In this document: piece after piece, positions 44,229 to 52,920 of the stretch
Position numbering within the stretch: position 1 is the stretch's first letter
Layout: every line of letters begins with the position of its first letter
Notes under the pieces: model-generated
Told to the model about the DNA's origin: nothing
Seen by the model: only the letters and a program-made list of their open reading frames with translations
Databases searched by the model: none
Source: CCMP332 sp040218795
GTDB lineage: Bacteria > Bacteroidota > Bacteroidia > Cytophagales > CCMP332
NCBI GenBank assembly: GCA_040218795.1
Contig: JAVJQT010000005.1
Location: 434,001-498,000 of the forward strand
Direction of reading: 5' to 3'
DNA length: 64,000 nt
Translations under genes and position numbers: made by a program

Positions 44229-45662
44229 TTACTCGACAATACTCAGTTTTACCATATTGGTACGTAATTTTTTGTACATCGGCATACTTGCAGTATTGAT
44301 ATATACATCACCTTTGCTCAAATAGCCGTGTTCTACCAATATCTTTTCAAGGTCCTCAATGGTATCATCGGTCGATTCAAATTTGTCGTAATAGATTCCA
44401 CGTACGCCCCAGAGTAGGTTAAGAGTACTCAATATTGATTTGTTGGCGGTGAAAATAAAAATATGCGATTTGGGTCTGTGGCCTGAAAGTCTGAATCCCG
44501 TATATCCGGAAAAAGTCATTCCGGTAATGGCTTTGGCATCGGTAATTTCAGCCAAACGAACCGACATCGAGATAACCGAATCATGAACAAAGGTGTCCGA
44601 TTCCTCATTTAAAGCATAATGCTTATAATAGATATCGGCGTTTTCTTCAACCGATTGAATGGTACGGCTCATACTAATGACCGTTTGGATTGGATATTTT
44701 CCAACAGAGGTTTCACCGCTTAGCATTAAAACATCGGCACCATCCAAAACCGCATTGGCCACATCGTTGGTTTCCGCGCGCGTTGGTCTTGGGTTTTCGA
44801 TCATGCTTTCCATCATTTGAGTTGCAATGATCACCGGTTTTGCCGCGTATTTGCATTTTTTGGCAATCATTTTTTGAACGATGGGTACTTCTTCCATAAA
44901 TATTTCTACACCCAAATCGCCTCTGGCTACCATTATGGCGTCCGATACTTCAATTATTTCATCGATGTTCTCAATGGCCTCAGGTTTCTCAATTTTAGAT
45001 ATAATCTTAGCATTGCTGTCTTTGGCTTTTATTTTTTTTCTCAGATCCTTTACATCATCGGCATGACGTACAAATGAAAGTGCAATCCAGTCGATATTAT
45101 TTTTAAGTCCAAATTCAAGATCTTCCAGGTCTTTTTCTGTAAGTGAGGGAAGAGATATCTTTGTACTTGGAAGATTAATTCCTTTTTTGGACCGCAAAGG
45201 GCCACCGTAAATCACCTCCGTGTGTATTTCTTTTTTCTTTTTATCGACTTCTAAAACTTTGAGTTCAATTTTTCCATCGTCAACTAAAATGCCCTCTCCA
45301 GGTTGTACATCCTTATAAATTTGGGTGTAGGTAGTAAATACTTTTTTGGCATTACCGATTATTTTCTCGGTAGAAATGGTGAGTTTATCCCCCGGATTAA
45401 TGATGACCTCTCCGTTTTCCACCTCTCCTATTCTGATCTTTGGCCCTTGAAGGTCCTGAAGTATACTTATGTGTGTGCCGTATTCCCTGTTAATTTCATT
45501 GATGTTTTTAATAACGACCATGTGATCTTTATGCGAACCATGCGAAAAGTTTAATCGAAATACATCGACACCCGCTTTTACAAGTTCAACTAATTTTTCT
45601 TTGCTGCTGCTGGCAGGGCCAACAGTTGCGATAATCTTGGTCCGATTATATGAAGTTTCCAT
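44229..45662 (-). CDS. pyk: Pyruvate kinase
   Basis: Last step of glycolysis: phosphoenolpyruvate plus ADP to pyruvate plus ATP. The N-terminus TKIIATVGPASSSKEKL, DVFRLNFSHGSHKDH, LQDLQGPKIRIG, the active-site SKIEKPEAIENIDEI, VARGDLGVEI and QMMESMIENPRPTRAETNDVANAVLDG are all intact. At 477 aa it is full length, with the C-terminal regulatory domain. It follows the IPExxxVDY gene, a neighbour often found with pyk in Bacteroidota. Confidence 0.97.
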   Translation of the reverse strand: METSYNRTKIIATVGPASSSKEKLVELVKAGVDVFRLNFSHGSHKDHMVVIKNINEINREYGTHISILQDLQGPKIRIGEVENGEVIINPGDKLTISTEKIIGNAKKVFTTYTQIYKDVQPGEGILVDDGKIELKVLEVDKKKKEIHTEVIYGGPLRSKKGINLPSTKISLPSLTEKDLEDLEFGLKNNIDWIALSFVRHADDVKDLRKKIKAKDSNAKIISKIEKPEAIENIDEIIEVSDAIMVARGDLGVEIFMEEVPIVQKMIAKKCKYAAKPVIIATQMMESMIENPRPTRAETNDVANAVLDGADVLMLSGETSVGKYPIQTVISMSRTIQSVEENADIYYKHYALNEESDTFVHDSVISMSVRLAEITDAKAITGMTFSGYTGFRLSGHRPKSHIFIFTANKSILSTLNLLWGVRGIYYDKFESTDDTIEDLEKILVEHGYLSKGDVYINTASMPMYKKLRTNMVKLSIVE

Positions 45663-45665
45663 ATT

Positions 45666-46094
45666 TCAAAAAGCTATATTGTGTTTTGATTTTAGCGTTT
45701 CAGGATTGAATGATTTGAGCAATTGAATGCTGTCTATATTCCTTATTCGTTGATTTATGGCATCAAAATTAATTTCTGCCTCAGTTTCAATTAAAAATAG
45801 ATAATCAAAATCCTTTAGTTCGGGCAAAAGTAAAGCTTGTTCGCTGTACTCTATTTGGTGCGCCCTGTTTTTTAAAAGCCTAAAAGTAGTGTATTCATTA
45901 TTGAATTGATAAAGCGGATAGGAGTTTTTTTTATCTTCTTCAAAAAGAATTTGCCAATCTTTCTTTCTCGCCAATTCTATTCTCAGCTCTTTTGATAATT
46001 TCCAGGCTAATTTATAATCGGGCCAGGGGCATACCATTGCAAGTAAAACCCCATTCCATTCATAAGCGATGTCCAATTTATACTTTTTCGCCAT
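45666..46094 (-). CDS. IPExxxVDY family protein
   Basis: 142-aa cytoplasmic protein. The name-giving motif reads LPELKDFDY here, followed by LFLIETEAE. Aromatic-rich N-terminus and YTTFRLLKNRAHQ are typical. The role is unknown. It is four bases upstream of pyk on the same strand, and divergent from acpP. Confidence 0.88.
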   Translation of the reverse strand: MAKKYKLDIAYEWNGVLLAMVCPWPDYKLAWKLSKELRIELARKKDWQILFEEDKKNSYPLYQFNNEYTTFRLLKNRAHQIEYSEQALLLPELKDFDYLFLIETEAEINFDAINQRIRNIDSIQLLKSFNPETLKSKHNIAF

Positions 46095-46146
46095 AACTGA
46101 TTTTCAATTGCAAATTTTAAATGGGAATCTTTTATTCTAATAACTA

Positions 46147-46177
46147 TTTGACAAATATATTTTAATCCATTTCTTTG
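46147..46177 (+). promoter_or_regulatory. Candidate promoter for acpP-fabF-rnc
   Basis: TTTG, a 19-base spacer and TTTCTTTG. The -7 element has one mismatch to TAnnTTTG (T for A). It lies 26 bases before the acpP ATG in the divergent gap. Confidence 0.45.
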
Positions 46178-46203
46178 CACAGTACTTTTTAAAACTTTGT
46201 AAA

Positions 46204-46440
46204 ATGTCAGAAATCGCACAAAAGGTAAAAAGCATTATTGTTGATAAGTTGGGAGTGGAAGAGTCAGAGGTGACTCCGGAAGCTAGCTTCACAAATGATT
46301 TAGGAGCAGACTCATTAGATACGGTAGAGCTTATCATGGAATTCGAAAAAGAATTCAACATTTCAATCCCAGACGACCAGGCTGAAAATATAGCTACGGT
46401 TGGACAGGCTATCTCCTATCTTGAGGAGCATGTAAAATAA
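46204..46440 (+). CDS. acpP: Acyl carrier protein
   Basis: 78-aa acidic carrier of fatty-acid intermediates. The phosphopantetheine serine is in the GADSLDTVELIM motif. It stands at the head of acpP-fabF-rnc, a conserved order in many bacteria. Confidence 0.97.
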   Translation: MSEIAQKVKSIIVDKLGVEESEVTPEASFTNDLGADSLDTVELIMEFEKEFNISIPDDQAENIATVGQAISYLEEHVK

Positions 46441-46451
46441 TATTCCATTTT

Positions 46452-47699
46452 ATGGAGTTGAGGAGAGTTGTAGTAACGGGACTTGGTGCTTTGACACCTA
46501 TTGGGATAGGTGCAGACAATTATTGGAAAGGTTTATCCAATGGTGTCAGTGGAGCAGCCCCGATTACCAGGTTCGATGCCGAAAAATTCAAAACCCGTTT
46601 TGCTTGTGAGTTGAAGGATTATAATTCGCTTGATTATTTCGATAGAAAGGAAGCGCGAAAATTAGATCCATATGCTCAATATGCAATGACTTGTGCCGAT
46701 CAGGCTGTAGAGGATTCCGGTTTGCTGGAATCCAGTTTTGATCAGGACAGGGTGGGTGTGATATGGGCTTCGGGCATCGGTGGTTTACTTACATTTCAGG
46801 AGGAAGTCATGAGCTTTTCTCAGGGAGATGGTACGCCGAGATTTAACCCTTTCTTTATTCCAAAAATGATCGCAGACATTGGTGCAGGACAGATTTCCAT
46901 TAAATATGGCTTTCGCGGTCCCAATTTTGCAACAGTTTCAGCATGCGCATCCTCAACGAATGCTCTGGTAGATGCTTTTAATTATATTCGTCTCGGAATG
47001 GCCGATGTCTTTGTTAGCGGTGGCTCAGAAGCTGCAGTTACCGAAGCCGGTGTTGGTGGCTTTAATGCCATGAAAGCTCTTTCCGAACGCAATGATTCGC
47101 CTGAAACTGCCTCACGACCTTTTGATAAGGACAGAGATGGATTTGTTTTGGGAGAAGGTGCAGGAGCATTGATTTTGGAAGAATACGAACATGCCAAAGC
47201 ACGTGGCGCAAACATTTATGCCGAATTGATAGGCGGTGGAATGTCGGCGGATGCTTATCATATTACAGCACCGCATCCCGATGGGATTGGTGCAACCAAT
47301 GTGATGAAAAATGCCATTAAAGATGCCAAGATCAAACCGGAAGAAGTAGATTATATCAATGTGCATGGCACCTCTACTCCTCTTGGAGATATAAGTGAGA
47401 CCAAGGCCATTCAGGCCATATTTGGCGAGCATGCATACAATCTCAATATCAGTTCAACAAAATCCATGACCGGCCATTTATTGGGTGCGGCTGGAGCAAT
47501 CGAGGCAATTGCCAGTGTTTTGGCAATTAAACACCAAATGGTCCCTCCTACCATCAATCATTTTACCGATGATGAAGGGCTTGATCCAAAACTGAATTTC
47601 ACTTTTAGTAAAGCTCAAAAAAGAAAAGTGGATGTAGCATTGAGTAATACCTTTGGATTTGGTGGACACAACACCTCGCTGATTTTCAGAAAAATTTAA
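46452..47699 (+). CDS. fabF: 3-oxoacyl-[acyl-carrier-protein] synthase II
   Basis: Condensing enzyme of fatty-acid elongation. The N-terminal RRVVVTGLGALTPIG, the catalytic Cys in SACASSTNALVDAF, and the two His in INVHGTSTPLGD and SMTGHLLGAAG complete the Cys-His-His triad. The C-terminal SNTFGFGGHNTSLIF is standard. 415 aa is normal. Eleven bases separate it from acpP. Confidence 0.97.
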   Translation: MELRRVVVTGLGALTPIGIGADNYWKGLSNGVSGAAPITRFDAEKFKTRFACELKDYNSLDYFDRKEARKLDPYAQYAMTCADQAVEDSGLLESSFDQDRVGVIWASGIGGLLTFQEEVMSFSQGDGTPRFNPFFIPKMIADIGAGQISIKYGFRGPNFATVSACASSTNALVDAFNYIRLGMADVFVSGGSEAAVTEAGVGGFNAMKALSERNDSPETASRPFDKDRDGFVLGEGAGALILEEYEHAKARGANIYAELIGGGMSADAYHITAPHPDGIGATNVMKNAIKDAKIKPEEVDYINVHGTSTPLGDISETKAIQAIFGEHAYNLNISSTKSMTGHLLGAAGAIEAIASVLAIKHQMVPPTINHFTDDEGLDPKLNFTFSKAQKRKVDVALSNTFGFGGHNTSLIFRKI

Positions 47700-47711
47700 C
47701 AGCCAAAGAAA

Positions 47712-48434
47712 TTGGCACTCTTCAAAAAACTCAGTCGAAGGGAAAAATTAATCAAACAAAGTATTAAGAGTATTACGGGTGACAGACCCGGTAATTTAAG
47801 CCTCTATGAGCTCGCATTGAGGCATTCTTCTATTGCTCCTACTAATAATGAAGGATTTAAAGAAAGCAATGAACGTCTGGAATATCTGGGCGATGCCATT
47901 CTCGGTGCAGTCGTTGCTGATTTTCTATTTAAAAAATATCCATTTAAAGACGAGGGCTTTCTCACCGAAATCAGAGCCCGAATTGTGAATCGTGAAATGC
48001 TAAAAAGTGTCGCATTTAATATAGGTTTACAAAATCTAATTGAAGTTGATAAGCGATTGAAAAGACACAAAAGCAAAAAAGCTTTGATGGGTGATGCTAT
48101 GGAAGCGATTATTGGGGCATATTATCTTGATAAGGGCTACAGAAAGTGTAAAAAATTCATTGAAAACAAACTATTGAATCAGCAAATCAATGTAGACAAG
48201 ATTGTTAAAGAAGGCAAGAATTATAAATCTACCTTGATAGAATGGTCTCAAAAAGAAAATATTGAAATAAACTTTGAAATAATCGAGGAGACCGGCAACA
48301 GCCATAACAAGGAATTTACCTCTGCGATATTTTTAGATGGCGAAAAAGTTGGGGAAGGAAGTGGAAAAACCAAAAAGAAAGCAGAACAAGCAGCCGCACT
48401 GGAAGTTTGTAAATTGAAGGGCTTTATTAATTAA
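47712..48434 (+). CDS. rnc: Ribonuclease III
   Basis: Double-strand-specific endoribonuclease for rRNA and mRNA processing. The catalytic motif is NERLEYLGDAILGAVVADFLF (Glu and Asp), with a second acidic cluster MGDAMEAIIGAYYLDKG. A dsRNA-binding domain covers about 170-238 (KTKKKAEQAAALEVCK). The start is TTG: no ATG or GTG lies between the fabF-frame stop and the conserved start. Confidence 0.95.
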   Translation: MALFKKLSRREKLIKQSIKSITGDRPGNLSLYELALRHSSIAPTNNEGFKESNERLEYLGDAILGAVVADFLFKKYPFKDEGFLTEIRARIVNREMLKSVAFNIGLQNLIEVDKRLKRHKSKKALMGDAMEAIIGAYYLDKGYRKCKKFIENKLLNQQINVDKIVKEGKNYKSTLIEWSQKENIEINFEIIEETGNSHNKEFTSAIFLDGEKVGEGSGKTKKKAEQAAALEVCKLKGFIN

Positions 48435-48439
48435 ACACC

Positions 48440-50296
48440 ATGCTTAAAATAGCAGCTGCATCTTTAAGCCAGACACCAATTGCCTGGACTAAAAATATTG
48501 AAAACATAAGCAGAGCCTGCGAAGAAGCCAGAAAGCACGACGCAGATATTCTTTGTCTTCCCGAGTTATGTTTGACAGGATATAGTTGCGAGGATATGTT
48601 TTTCAGCGACTGGTTGCCAAAGGAAGCGCTCGAAAAATTAAAATTATGCTTGCCCTTGTCAAAAGGTCTGCTGCTTAATATTGGTCTTCCAATTCGATTT
48701 AATAACAAATTGTACAATTGCAATGCCATCCTTGAAGATACCAAACTCAAGGGTTTTGTAGCCAAACAATTGCTCGCCAATGGTGGTGTTTATTATGAAC
48801 CGAGATGGTTTGAGTCCTGGCCGGCAGGACATTTGGATCAAATTGAATGGGAAGGCCATTTATACCCTATTGGTGAATATTCATTTGATTTTAAAGGCCA
48901 AAAGATCGCCATGGAAATTTGTGAAGATGCCTGGCAGGAAGAGAATCGTCCCGGACATCGCTATGCCGAACAAAAAGTGGATATAATACTAAATCCAAGT
49001 GCCAGTCATTTCGCATTGAATAAAACCCTGGATCGACAAAAGCTTGTTAAAACAAGCTCTAGTAAATTTAATTGCATATACGTGTATGCAAATTTACTTG
49101 GAAATGATTCGGGCCGACTTGTATTTGACGGAGAAGTAATTATTGCAGAAAAAGGCGATATTAAAGTGAGAAATAAATTGCTTCCTTTTTCAGATGTGAA
49201 TCTCCTGGTTTATTCAGGACAAAAGGAAGAGCTTCCTCCTTCGGAAAGCGATAACAATTATTTGTTCCCAAAATCAGTAGCCCTCGCATTATACGATTAT
49301 CTGCGAAAAAGTAAAGCCAATGGTTTTGTTCTGAGTTTAAGTGGAGGCGCCGATTCCTCTTCTTGTGCATTACTGGTAGCACATATGGTGAGAAGAGCCA
49401 TGCAAGACATAGGTGAAAAAGAATTCATTAGTCAACTCCCAAACATTTCATGGCAATTGCCCAAAGACTTTTACGAGCTGCCTAAAGAAAAAATTGAAAA
49501 AATTATTATTCATAACTTATTGACAGTGGTATTTCAGTCTTCTGTTAATTCATCGGAAAAAACATTTGAAGCCGCAAAATACCTCGCTGATAGTCTTGGG
49601 GCAAAGTTTTACCATTGGAGCATTCAGGAGGAAGTGGATTCTTACACCAAAAAAATTGAAAAGACGATAGGGAGAACTTTAAACTGGGAGGATGATGATT
49701 TAACCTTACAAAATATTCAGGCGCGCTCGCGTTCACCCATTATTTGGATGCTGGCCAATTTAAAAAATGCACTTTTATTGACCACATCTAATAGAAGCGA
49801 AGGTGATGTGGGTTACGCCACAATGGATGGAGATACCTCCGGAAGTATAGCTCCAATTGCCGGTGTGGCTAAATCATTTTTATTGCAATGGCTTATTTGG
49901 GCTGAACCCAATCTCAATTTCCCCGGACTTTCAAAAATCAACCAATTAAAACCAACTGCCGAATTGCGTCCTTCGCATCATGAGCAAACCGATGAAAGCG
50001 ATCTTATGCCCTATTCGATTTTACATCAAATTGAAATTTTGGCAATCAGAGACCGGCTAAAGCCGATAGATGTTTATACCAAAATGCAAGAGAAATCGAA
50101 GTATTCTAATAAAGAAATGAAAGACTGGGTCATTAAATTTTTTAAACTCTGGTCCAGAAATCAATGGAAAAGGGAAAGAATTGCACCGACTTTTCATATT
50201 GACGATTTTAATGTTGATCCTAAAACCTGGTGTCGCTTTCCAATACTATCGGGTGGATTTGAAGAAGAGTTGAAAGACCTGGAAAATATCAGTTAA
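48440..50296 (+). CDS. nadE: Glutamine-dependent NAD+ synthetase
   Basis: Makes NAD+ from deamido-NAD+ with ATP and glutamine-derived ammonia. The N-terminal nitrilase-type amidotransferase holds the Glu-Lys-Cys triad (LPELCLTGYSCED, VAKQLLANGGVYYEPRW, MEICEDAWQEENRPG). The C-terminal synthetase has the PP-loop LSGGADSSSCALLVAHM, SPIIWMLANLKNALLLTTSNRSEGDVGYATMDGDTSG and PTAELRP. At 618 aa it is complete. It begins five bases after rnc. Confidence 0.96.
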   Translation: MLKIAAASLSQTPIAWTKNIENISRACEEARKHDADILCLPELCLTGYSCEDMFFSDWLPKEALEKLKLCLPLSKGLLLNIGLPIRFNNKLYNCNAILEDTKLKGFVAKQLLANGGVYYEPRWFESWPAGHLDQIEWEGHLYPIGEYSFDFKGQKIAMEICEDAWQEENRPGHRYAEQKVDIILNPSASHFALNKTLDRQKLVKTSSSKFNCIYVYANLLGNDSGRLVFDGEVIIAEKGDIKVRNKLLPFSDVNLLVYSGQKEELPPSESDNNYLFPKSVALALYDYLRKSKANGFVLSLSGGADSSSCALLVAHMVRRAMQDIGEKEFISQLPNISWQLPKDFYELPKEKIEKIIIHNLLTVVFQSSVNSSEKTFEAAKYLADSLGAKFYHWSIQEEVDSYTKKIEKTIGRTLNWEDDDLTLQNIQARSRSPIIWMLANLKNALLLTTSNRSEGDVGYATMDGDTSGSIAPIAGVAKSFLLQWLIWAEPNLNFPGLSKINQLKPTAELRPSHHEQTDESDLMPYSILHQIEILAIRDRLKPIDVYTKMQEKSKYSNKEMKDWVIKFFKLWSRNQWKRERIAPTFHIDDFNVDPKTWCRFPILSGGFEEELKDLENIS

Positions 50297-50383
50297 GCCT
50301 GAAAATTAATTGCAATTTCGGCAGACACCAATCCGGGAAAGACAATTCTCAAACCATAATTCTAAATTCTTAATTCCTAAGCT

Positions 50384-50391
50384 TATCTTTG
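50384..50391 (+). promoter_or_regulatory. -7 element upstream of lgt
   Basis: TATCTTTG matches TAnnTTTG and lies 15 bases before the lgt ATG. No matching -33 TTG was found. Confidence 0.35.
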
Positions 50392-50406
50392 CGCAAATTT
50401 TAATTA

Positions 50407-51480
50407 ATGCTTCAATTTATTCTTTGGGACGTCAGTCCACAAATATTTCAGGCAGGGGGATTCGAACTGCGTTGGTATGGACTTCTTTTTGCAACAGGCT
50501 TTCTTATCGGTCAGCAAATACTCAGCAAATGGTATAAAAAAGAAGGTAAAAATGTAAAGGACGTTGAAGCGATTACCATTTACACGGTGGTGGCTACGGT
50601 GATTGGCGCACGATTGGGGCATTGTCTTTTTTATGAACCTGAATTTTATCTTTCCAATCCTTTGGAAATACTTAAAGTGTGGAAAGGTGGTCTCGCCAGC
50701 CATGGTGCAGCCATAGGAATTTTAATAGGATTGTATCTGTACGCCAAAAGTCGCGCCGACCAAACTTATTTATATGTTCTCGACAGGGTTGTTATCCTTG
50801 TAGCGCTTGGAGGAGGATTTATCCGAATGGGCAATCTTATGAATTCGGAAATTATAGGAAAGCAATCAGATGTTCCATGGGCTCTGGTATATTCTCATAA
50901 TGCTGAAAACAAACTTGAAAACTATTTTGAAAATTTTATTAGCAATGCCGAAATAGATCGTATCGACAGTGATATTGCCAGAGAAAATGACTTATTACAA
51001 TTGCGTCTTGATTTTAAGGATACCATTAACCAGGAATACGCCACCTATTTTGCGACATCCGAGATGGAAGAGGCGCTCAATAGGTACGAAGCACTCGCCA
51101 AATTTATTGCACTCGATTCCGATGCCAATCCACCCGTTTTAGCAGGAAATAATCGCACCATTGTATTTGCTATTAAAGCTATTCCAAGACATCCAACTCA
51201 GGTTTATGAGAGTTTATCTTATTTCCTGATCGCTGCCTTTTTATTCTTTGCATTTTACAAACCGGCAAATGGGAAACCGGTGGAGGGGAAAATTTTTTCC
51301 ATGTTCTTAATACTCCTTTTTGGAATTAGAATTGTCCATGAATTTTTTAAAGAGAATCAGGTTGATTTTGAAGAAGGATTGCAACTTAATCTGGGACAAT
51401 CATTGAGTATTCCGCTCGTTTTAGCTGGGGTAATTCTTTACATATATGTAATTAGAAAGGATAAGAGAAAGTCCGAATAA
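50407..51480 (+). CDS. lgt: Prolipoprotein diacylglyceryl transferase
   Basis: Inner-membrane enzyme that transfers diacylglycerol from phosphatidylglycerol to the lipobox cysteine. Conserved segments are ELRWYGLLFATGFLIG, RLGHCLFYEPEFY, KGGLASHGAAIGI, GGGFIRMGNLMNSEIIG (Arg, Asn and Glu) and RHPTQVYESLSYF. The protein (357 aa) is longer than E. coli Lgt (about 291) because of a charged insert between about residues 165 and 245, carrying no obvious motif. Predicted 7 helices flank it. Confidence 0.95.
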   Translation: MLQFILWDVSPQIFQAGGFELRWYGLLFATGFLIGQQILSKWYKKEGKNVKDVEAITIYTVVATVIGARLGHCLFYEPEFYLSNPLEILKVWKGGLASHGAAIGILIGLYLYAKSRADQTYLYVLDRVVILVALGGGFIRMGNLMNSEIIGKQSDVPWALVYSHNAENKLENYFENFISNAEIDRIDSDIARENDLLQLRLDFKDTINQEYATYFATSEMEEALNRYEALAKFIALDSDANPPVLAGNNRTIVFAIKAIPRHPTQVYESLSYFLIAAFLFFAFYKPANGKPVEGKIFSMFLILLFGIRIVHEFFKENQVDFEEGLQLNLGQSLSIPLVLAGVILYIYVIRKDKRKSE

Positions 51481-51504
51481 GGATTTCCCAAAACTTCAGA
51501 GATA

Positions 51505-52920
51505 TTGTTAAAACCACATCAGATATTCTTTCTATGTGTAGGCATTTTCATGGCTGCAGAAAGTTTTGGATCTATACTTGGTACTGATTCTGTTCAGAAT
51601 GATTTATTAATCGTCAGAGATATTAGAATTGAGGGAAACAAACGCACAAGACCACAAATCATTTACAGGGAATTGGCGATACGAATTGGCGATAGCATTT
51701 CGCAGGATAAACTTTCACTTTTATTAGAGAAAGAGGTCAATAAAATCTTTAATACGCAACTTTTCAATATTGTAGAGGTAGACTATGTGCTCGATGGTGA
51801 ATACATTGACATTTGGTATACTGTCATTGAGCGCTGGTATATTTGGCCATCATTTCACCTTGATCTTGGTGATCGTAACTTTAATGAATGGTTGCTACAA
51901 CGAGGAGCCGGAGCTGAAAGGCTGGTCTATGGTCTTACGTTTCGCGATAAAAATTTTAGAGGAAGACGGGAAAATATCAAATTGAAATTCCAACTGGGTT
52001 TTACCAGGAAATTTGAAGCCTTTTATGACATCCCCTATGTTAATAAAAACAGGAAAACCGGAATGGGATTCAAGGTCTCCTATTCGGATAACAATACAGT
52101 TGCTTTTCAGGTCAATGATCATAAACTGGAATTTGTTGATAGCGATGAGCTCCAGAGAAGGCGCTTTTATTCAACCTTTTATTTAGTGAGGAGAAGTGAG
52201 TTTTATGGTCAACAAAGTGTGGAGCTCAATTATCATCAGCAATGGGTGGGTGATACTATCAGTGCATTAAATCCCAATTATTTTGGGGATTCTGCATCGA
52301 GGGTTGAGTATTTTAATTTGAGCTATTCCTATTCCTGGGATCGCAGAAATATCGCTTATTATGCCACGAAAGGTTATATCATTGGTGTGGGTATAGGAAA
52401 AGCCGGACTAGGACTTCTCGACGATATCGATGTATGGGAAATGCGTCTGCAGGGTGCGAAATATTTTGAACTGGGAAAGAAATTTTATTCCTCGCATTAT
52501 GCCAGTACAAAAATTTCAGCCCCGAATTCTCAACCCTTTTTCCTCTATCAGGGTTTGGGTTATGGCGATGATATACTAAGGGGATTTGACCTTTATGTTA
52601 TCAATGGTAATCATTATGTAATCAATAAAAATGAATTAAAATACGAGCTCTTTTCCTTCAAAAAAACCTTCAATTTTATTCCTCTTGACCAGTTCAAGGT
52701 TTTACCTGTAAAAGTTTTTATAAAAGTCTTTGCTGATCTGGGTTATGTGGATAACCGCAATACCAGGGATTTGAATGCCCGTTTCTCTAATACATTTTTG
52801 AGTGGCTATGGAATAGGTATTGATGTAGCCACCTTTTACGATCTTGTGTTCAGAACAGAATATGCCATTAGTCAGGAAGGAGAAACCAATTTATTTCTAA
52901 ATCTTCAGGCCGCATTCTGA
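51505..52920 (+). CDS. POTRA-containing outer-membrane protein, BamA/TamA-like
   Basis: 471 aa with a signal peptide from a TTG start (LLKPHQIFFLCVGIFMAAESFG-like hydrophobic stretch). A single POTRA-like domain follows (VRDIRIEGNKRTRPQIIYREL, then NTQLFNIVEVDYVLDGEYIDI). The rest is a beta-barrel rich in alternating aromatic residues, ending LFLNLQAAF with a terminal Phe typical of barrel proteins. It is probably an outer-membrane insertion or export factor, shorter than true BamA (about 800 aa). An ATG at 51550 would cut the signal peptide. Confidence 0.82.
   Translation: MLKPHQIFFLCVGIFMAAESFGSILGTDSVQNDLLIVRDIRIEGNKRTRPQIIYRELAIRIGDSISQDKLSLLLEKEVNKIFNTQLFNIVEVDYVLDGEYIDIWYTVIERWYIWPSFHLDLGDRNFNEWLLQRGAGAERLVYGLTFRDKNFRGRRENIKLKFQLGFTRKFEAFYDIPYVNKNRKTGMGFKVSYSDNNTVAFQVNDHKLEFVDSDELQRRRFYSTFYLVRRSEFYGQQSVELNYHQQWVGDTISALNPNYFGDSASRVEYFNLSYSYSWDRRNIAYYATKGYIIGVGIGKAGLGLLDDIDVWEMRLQGAKYFELGKKFYSSHYASTKISAPNSQPFFLYQGLGYGDDILRGFDLYVINGNHYVINKNELKYELFSFKKTFNFIPLDQFKVLPVKVFIKVFADLGYVDNRNTRDLNARFSNTFLSGYGIGIDVATFYDLVFRTEYAISQEGETNLFLNLQAAF

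Noticed and set aside
46007..46219. 70-codon minus-strand frame overlapping the IPExxxVDY start
   Set aside because: Different frame from the conserved family gene and crosses into the acpP leader.
47112..47432. 106-codon antisense frame inside fabF
   Set aside because: Antisense shadow of a well conserved gene; the protein has no family features and no start context.
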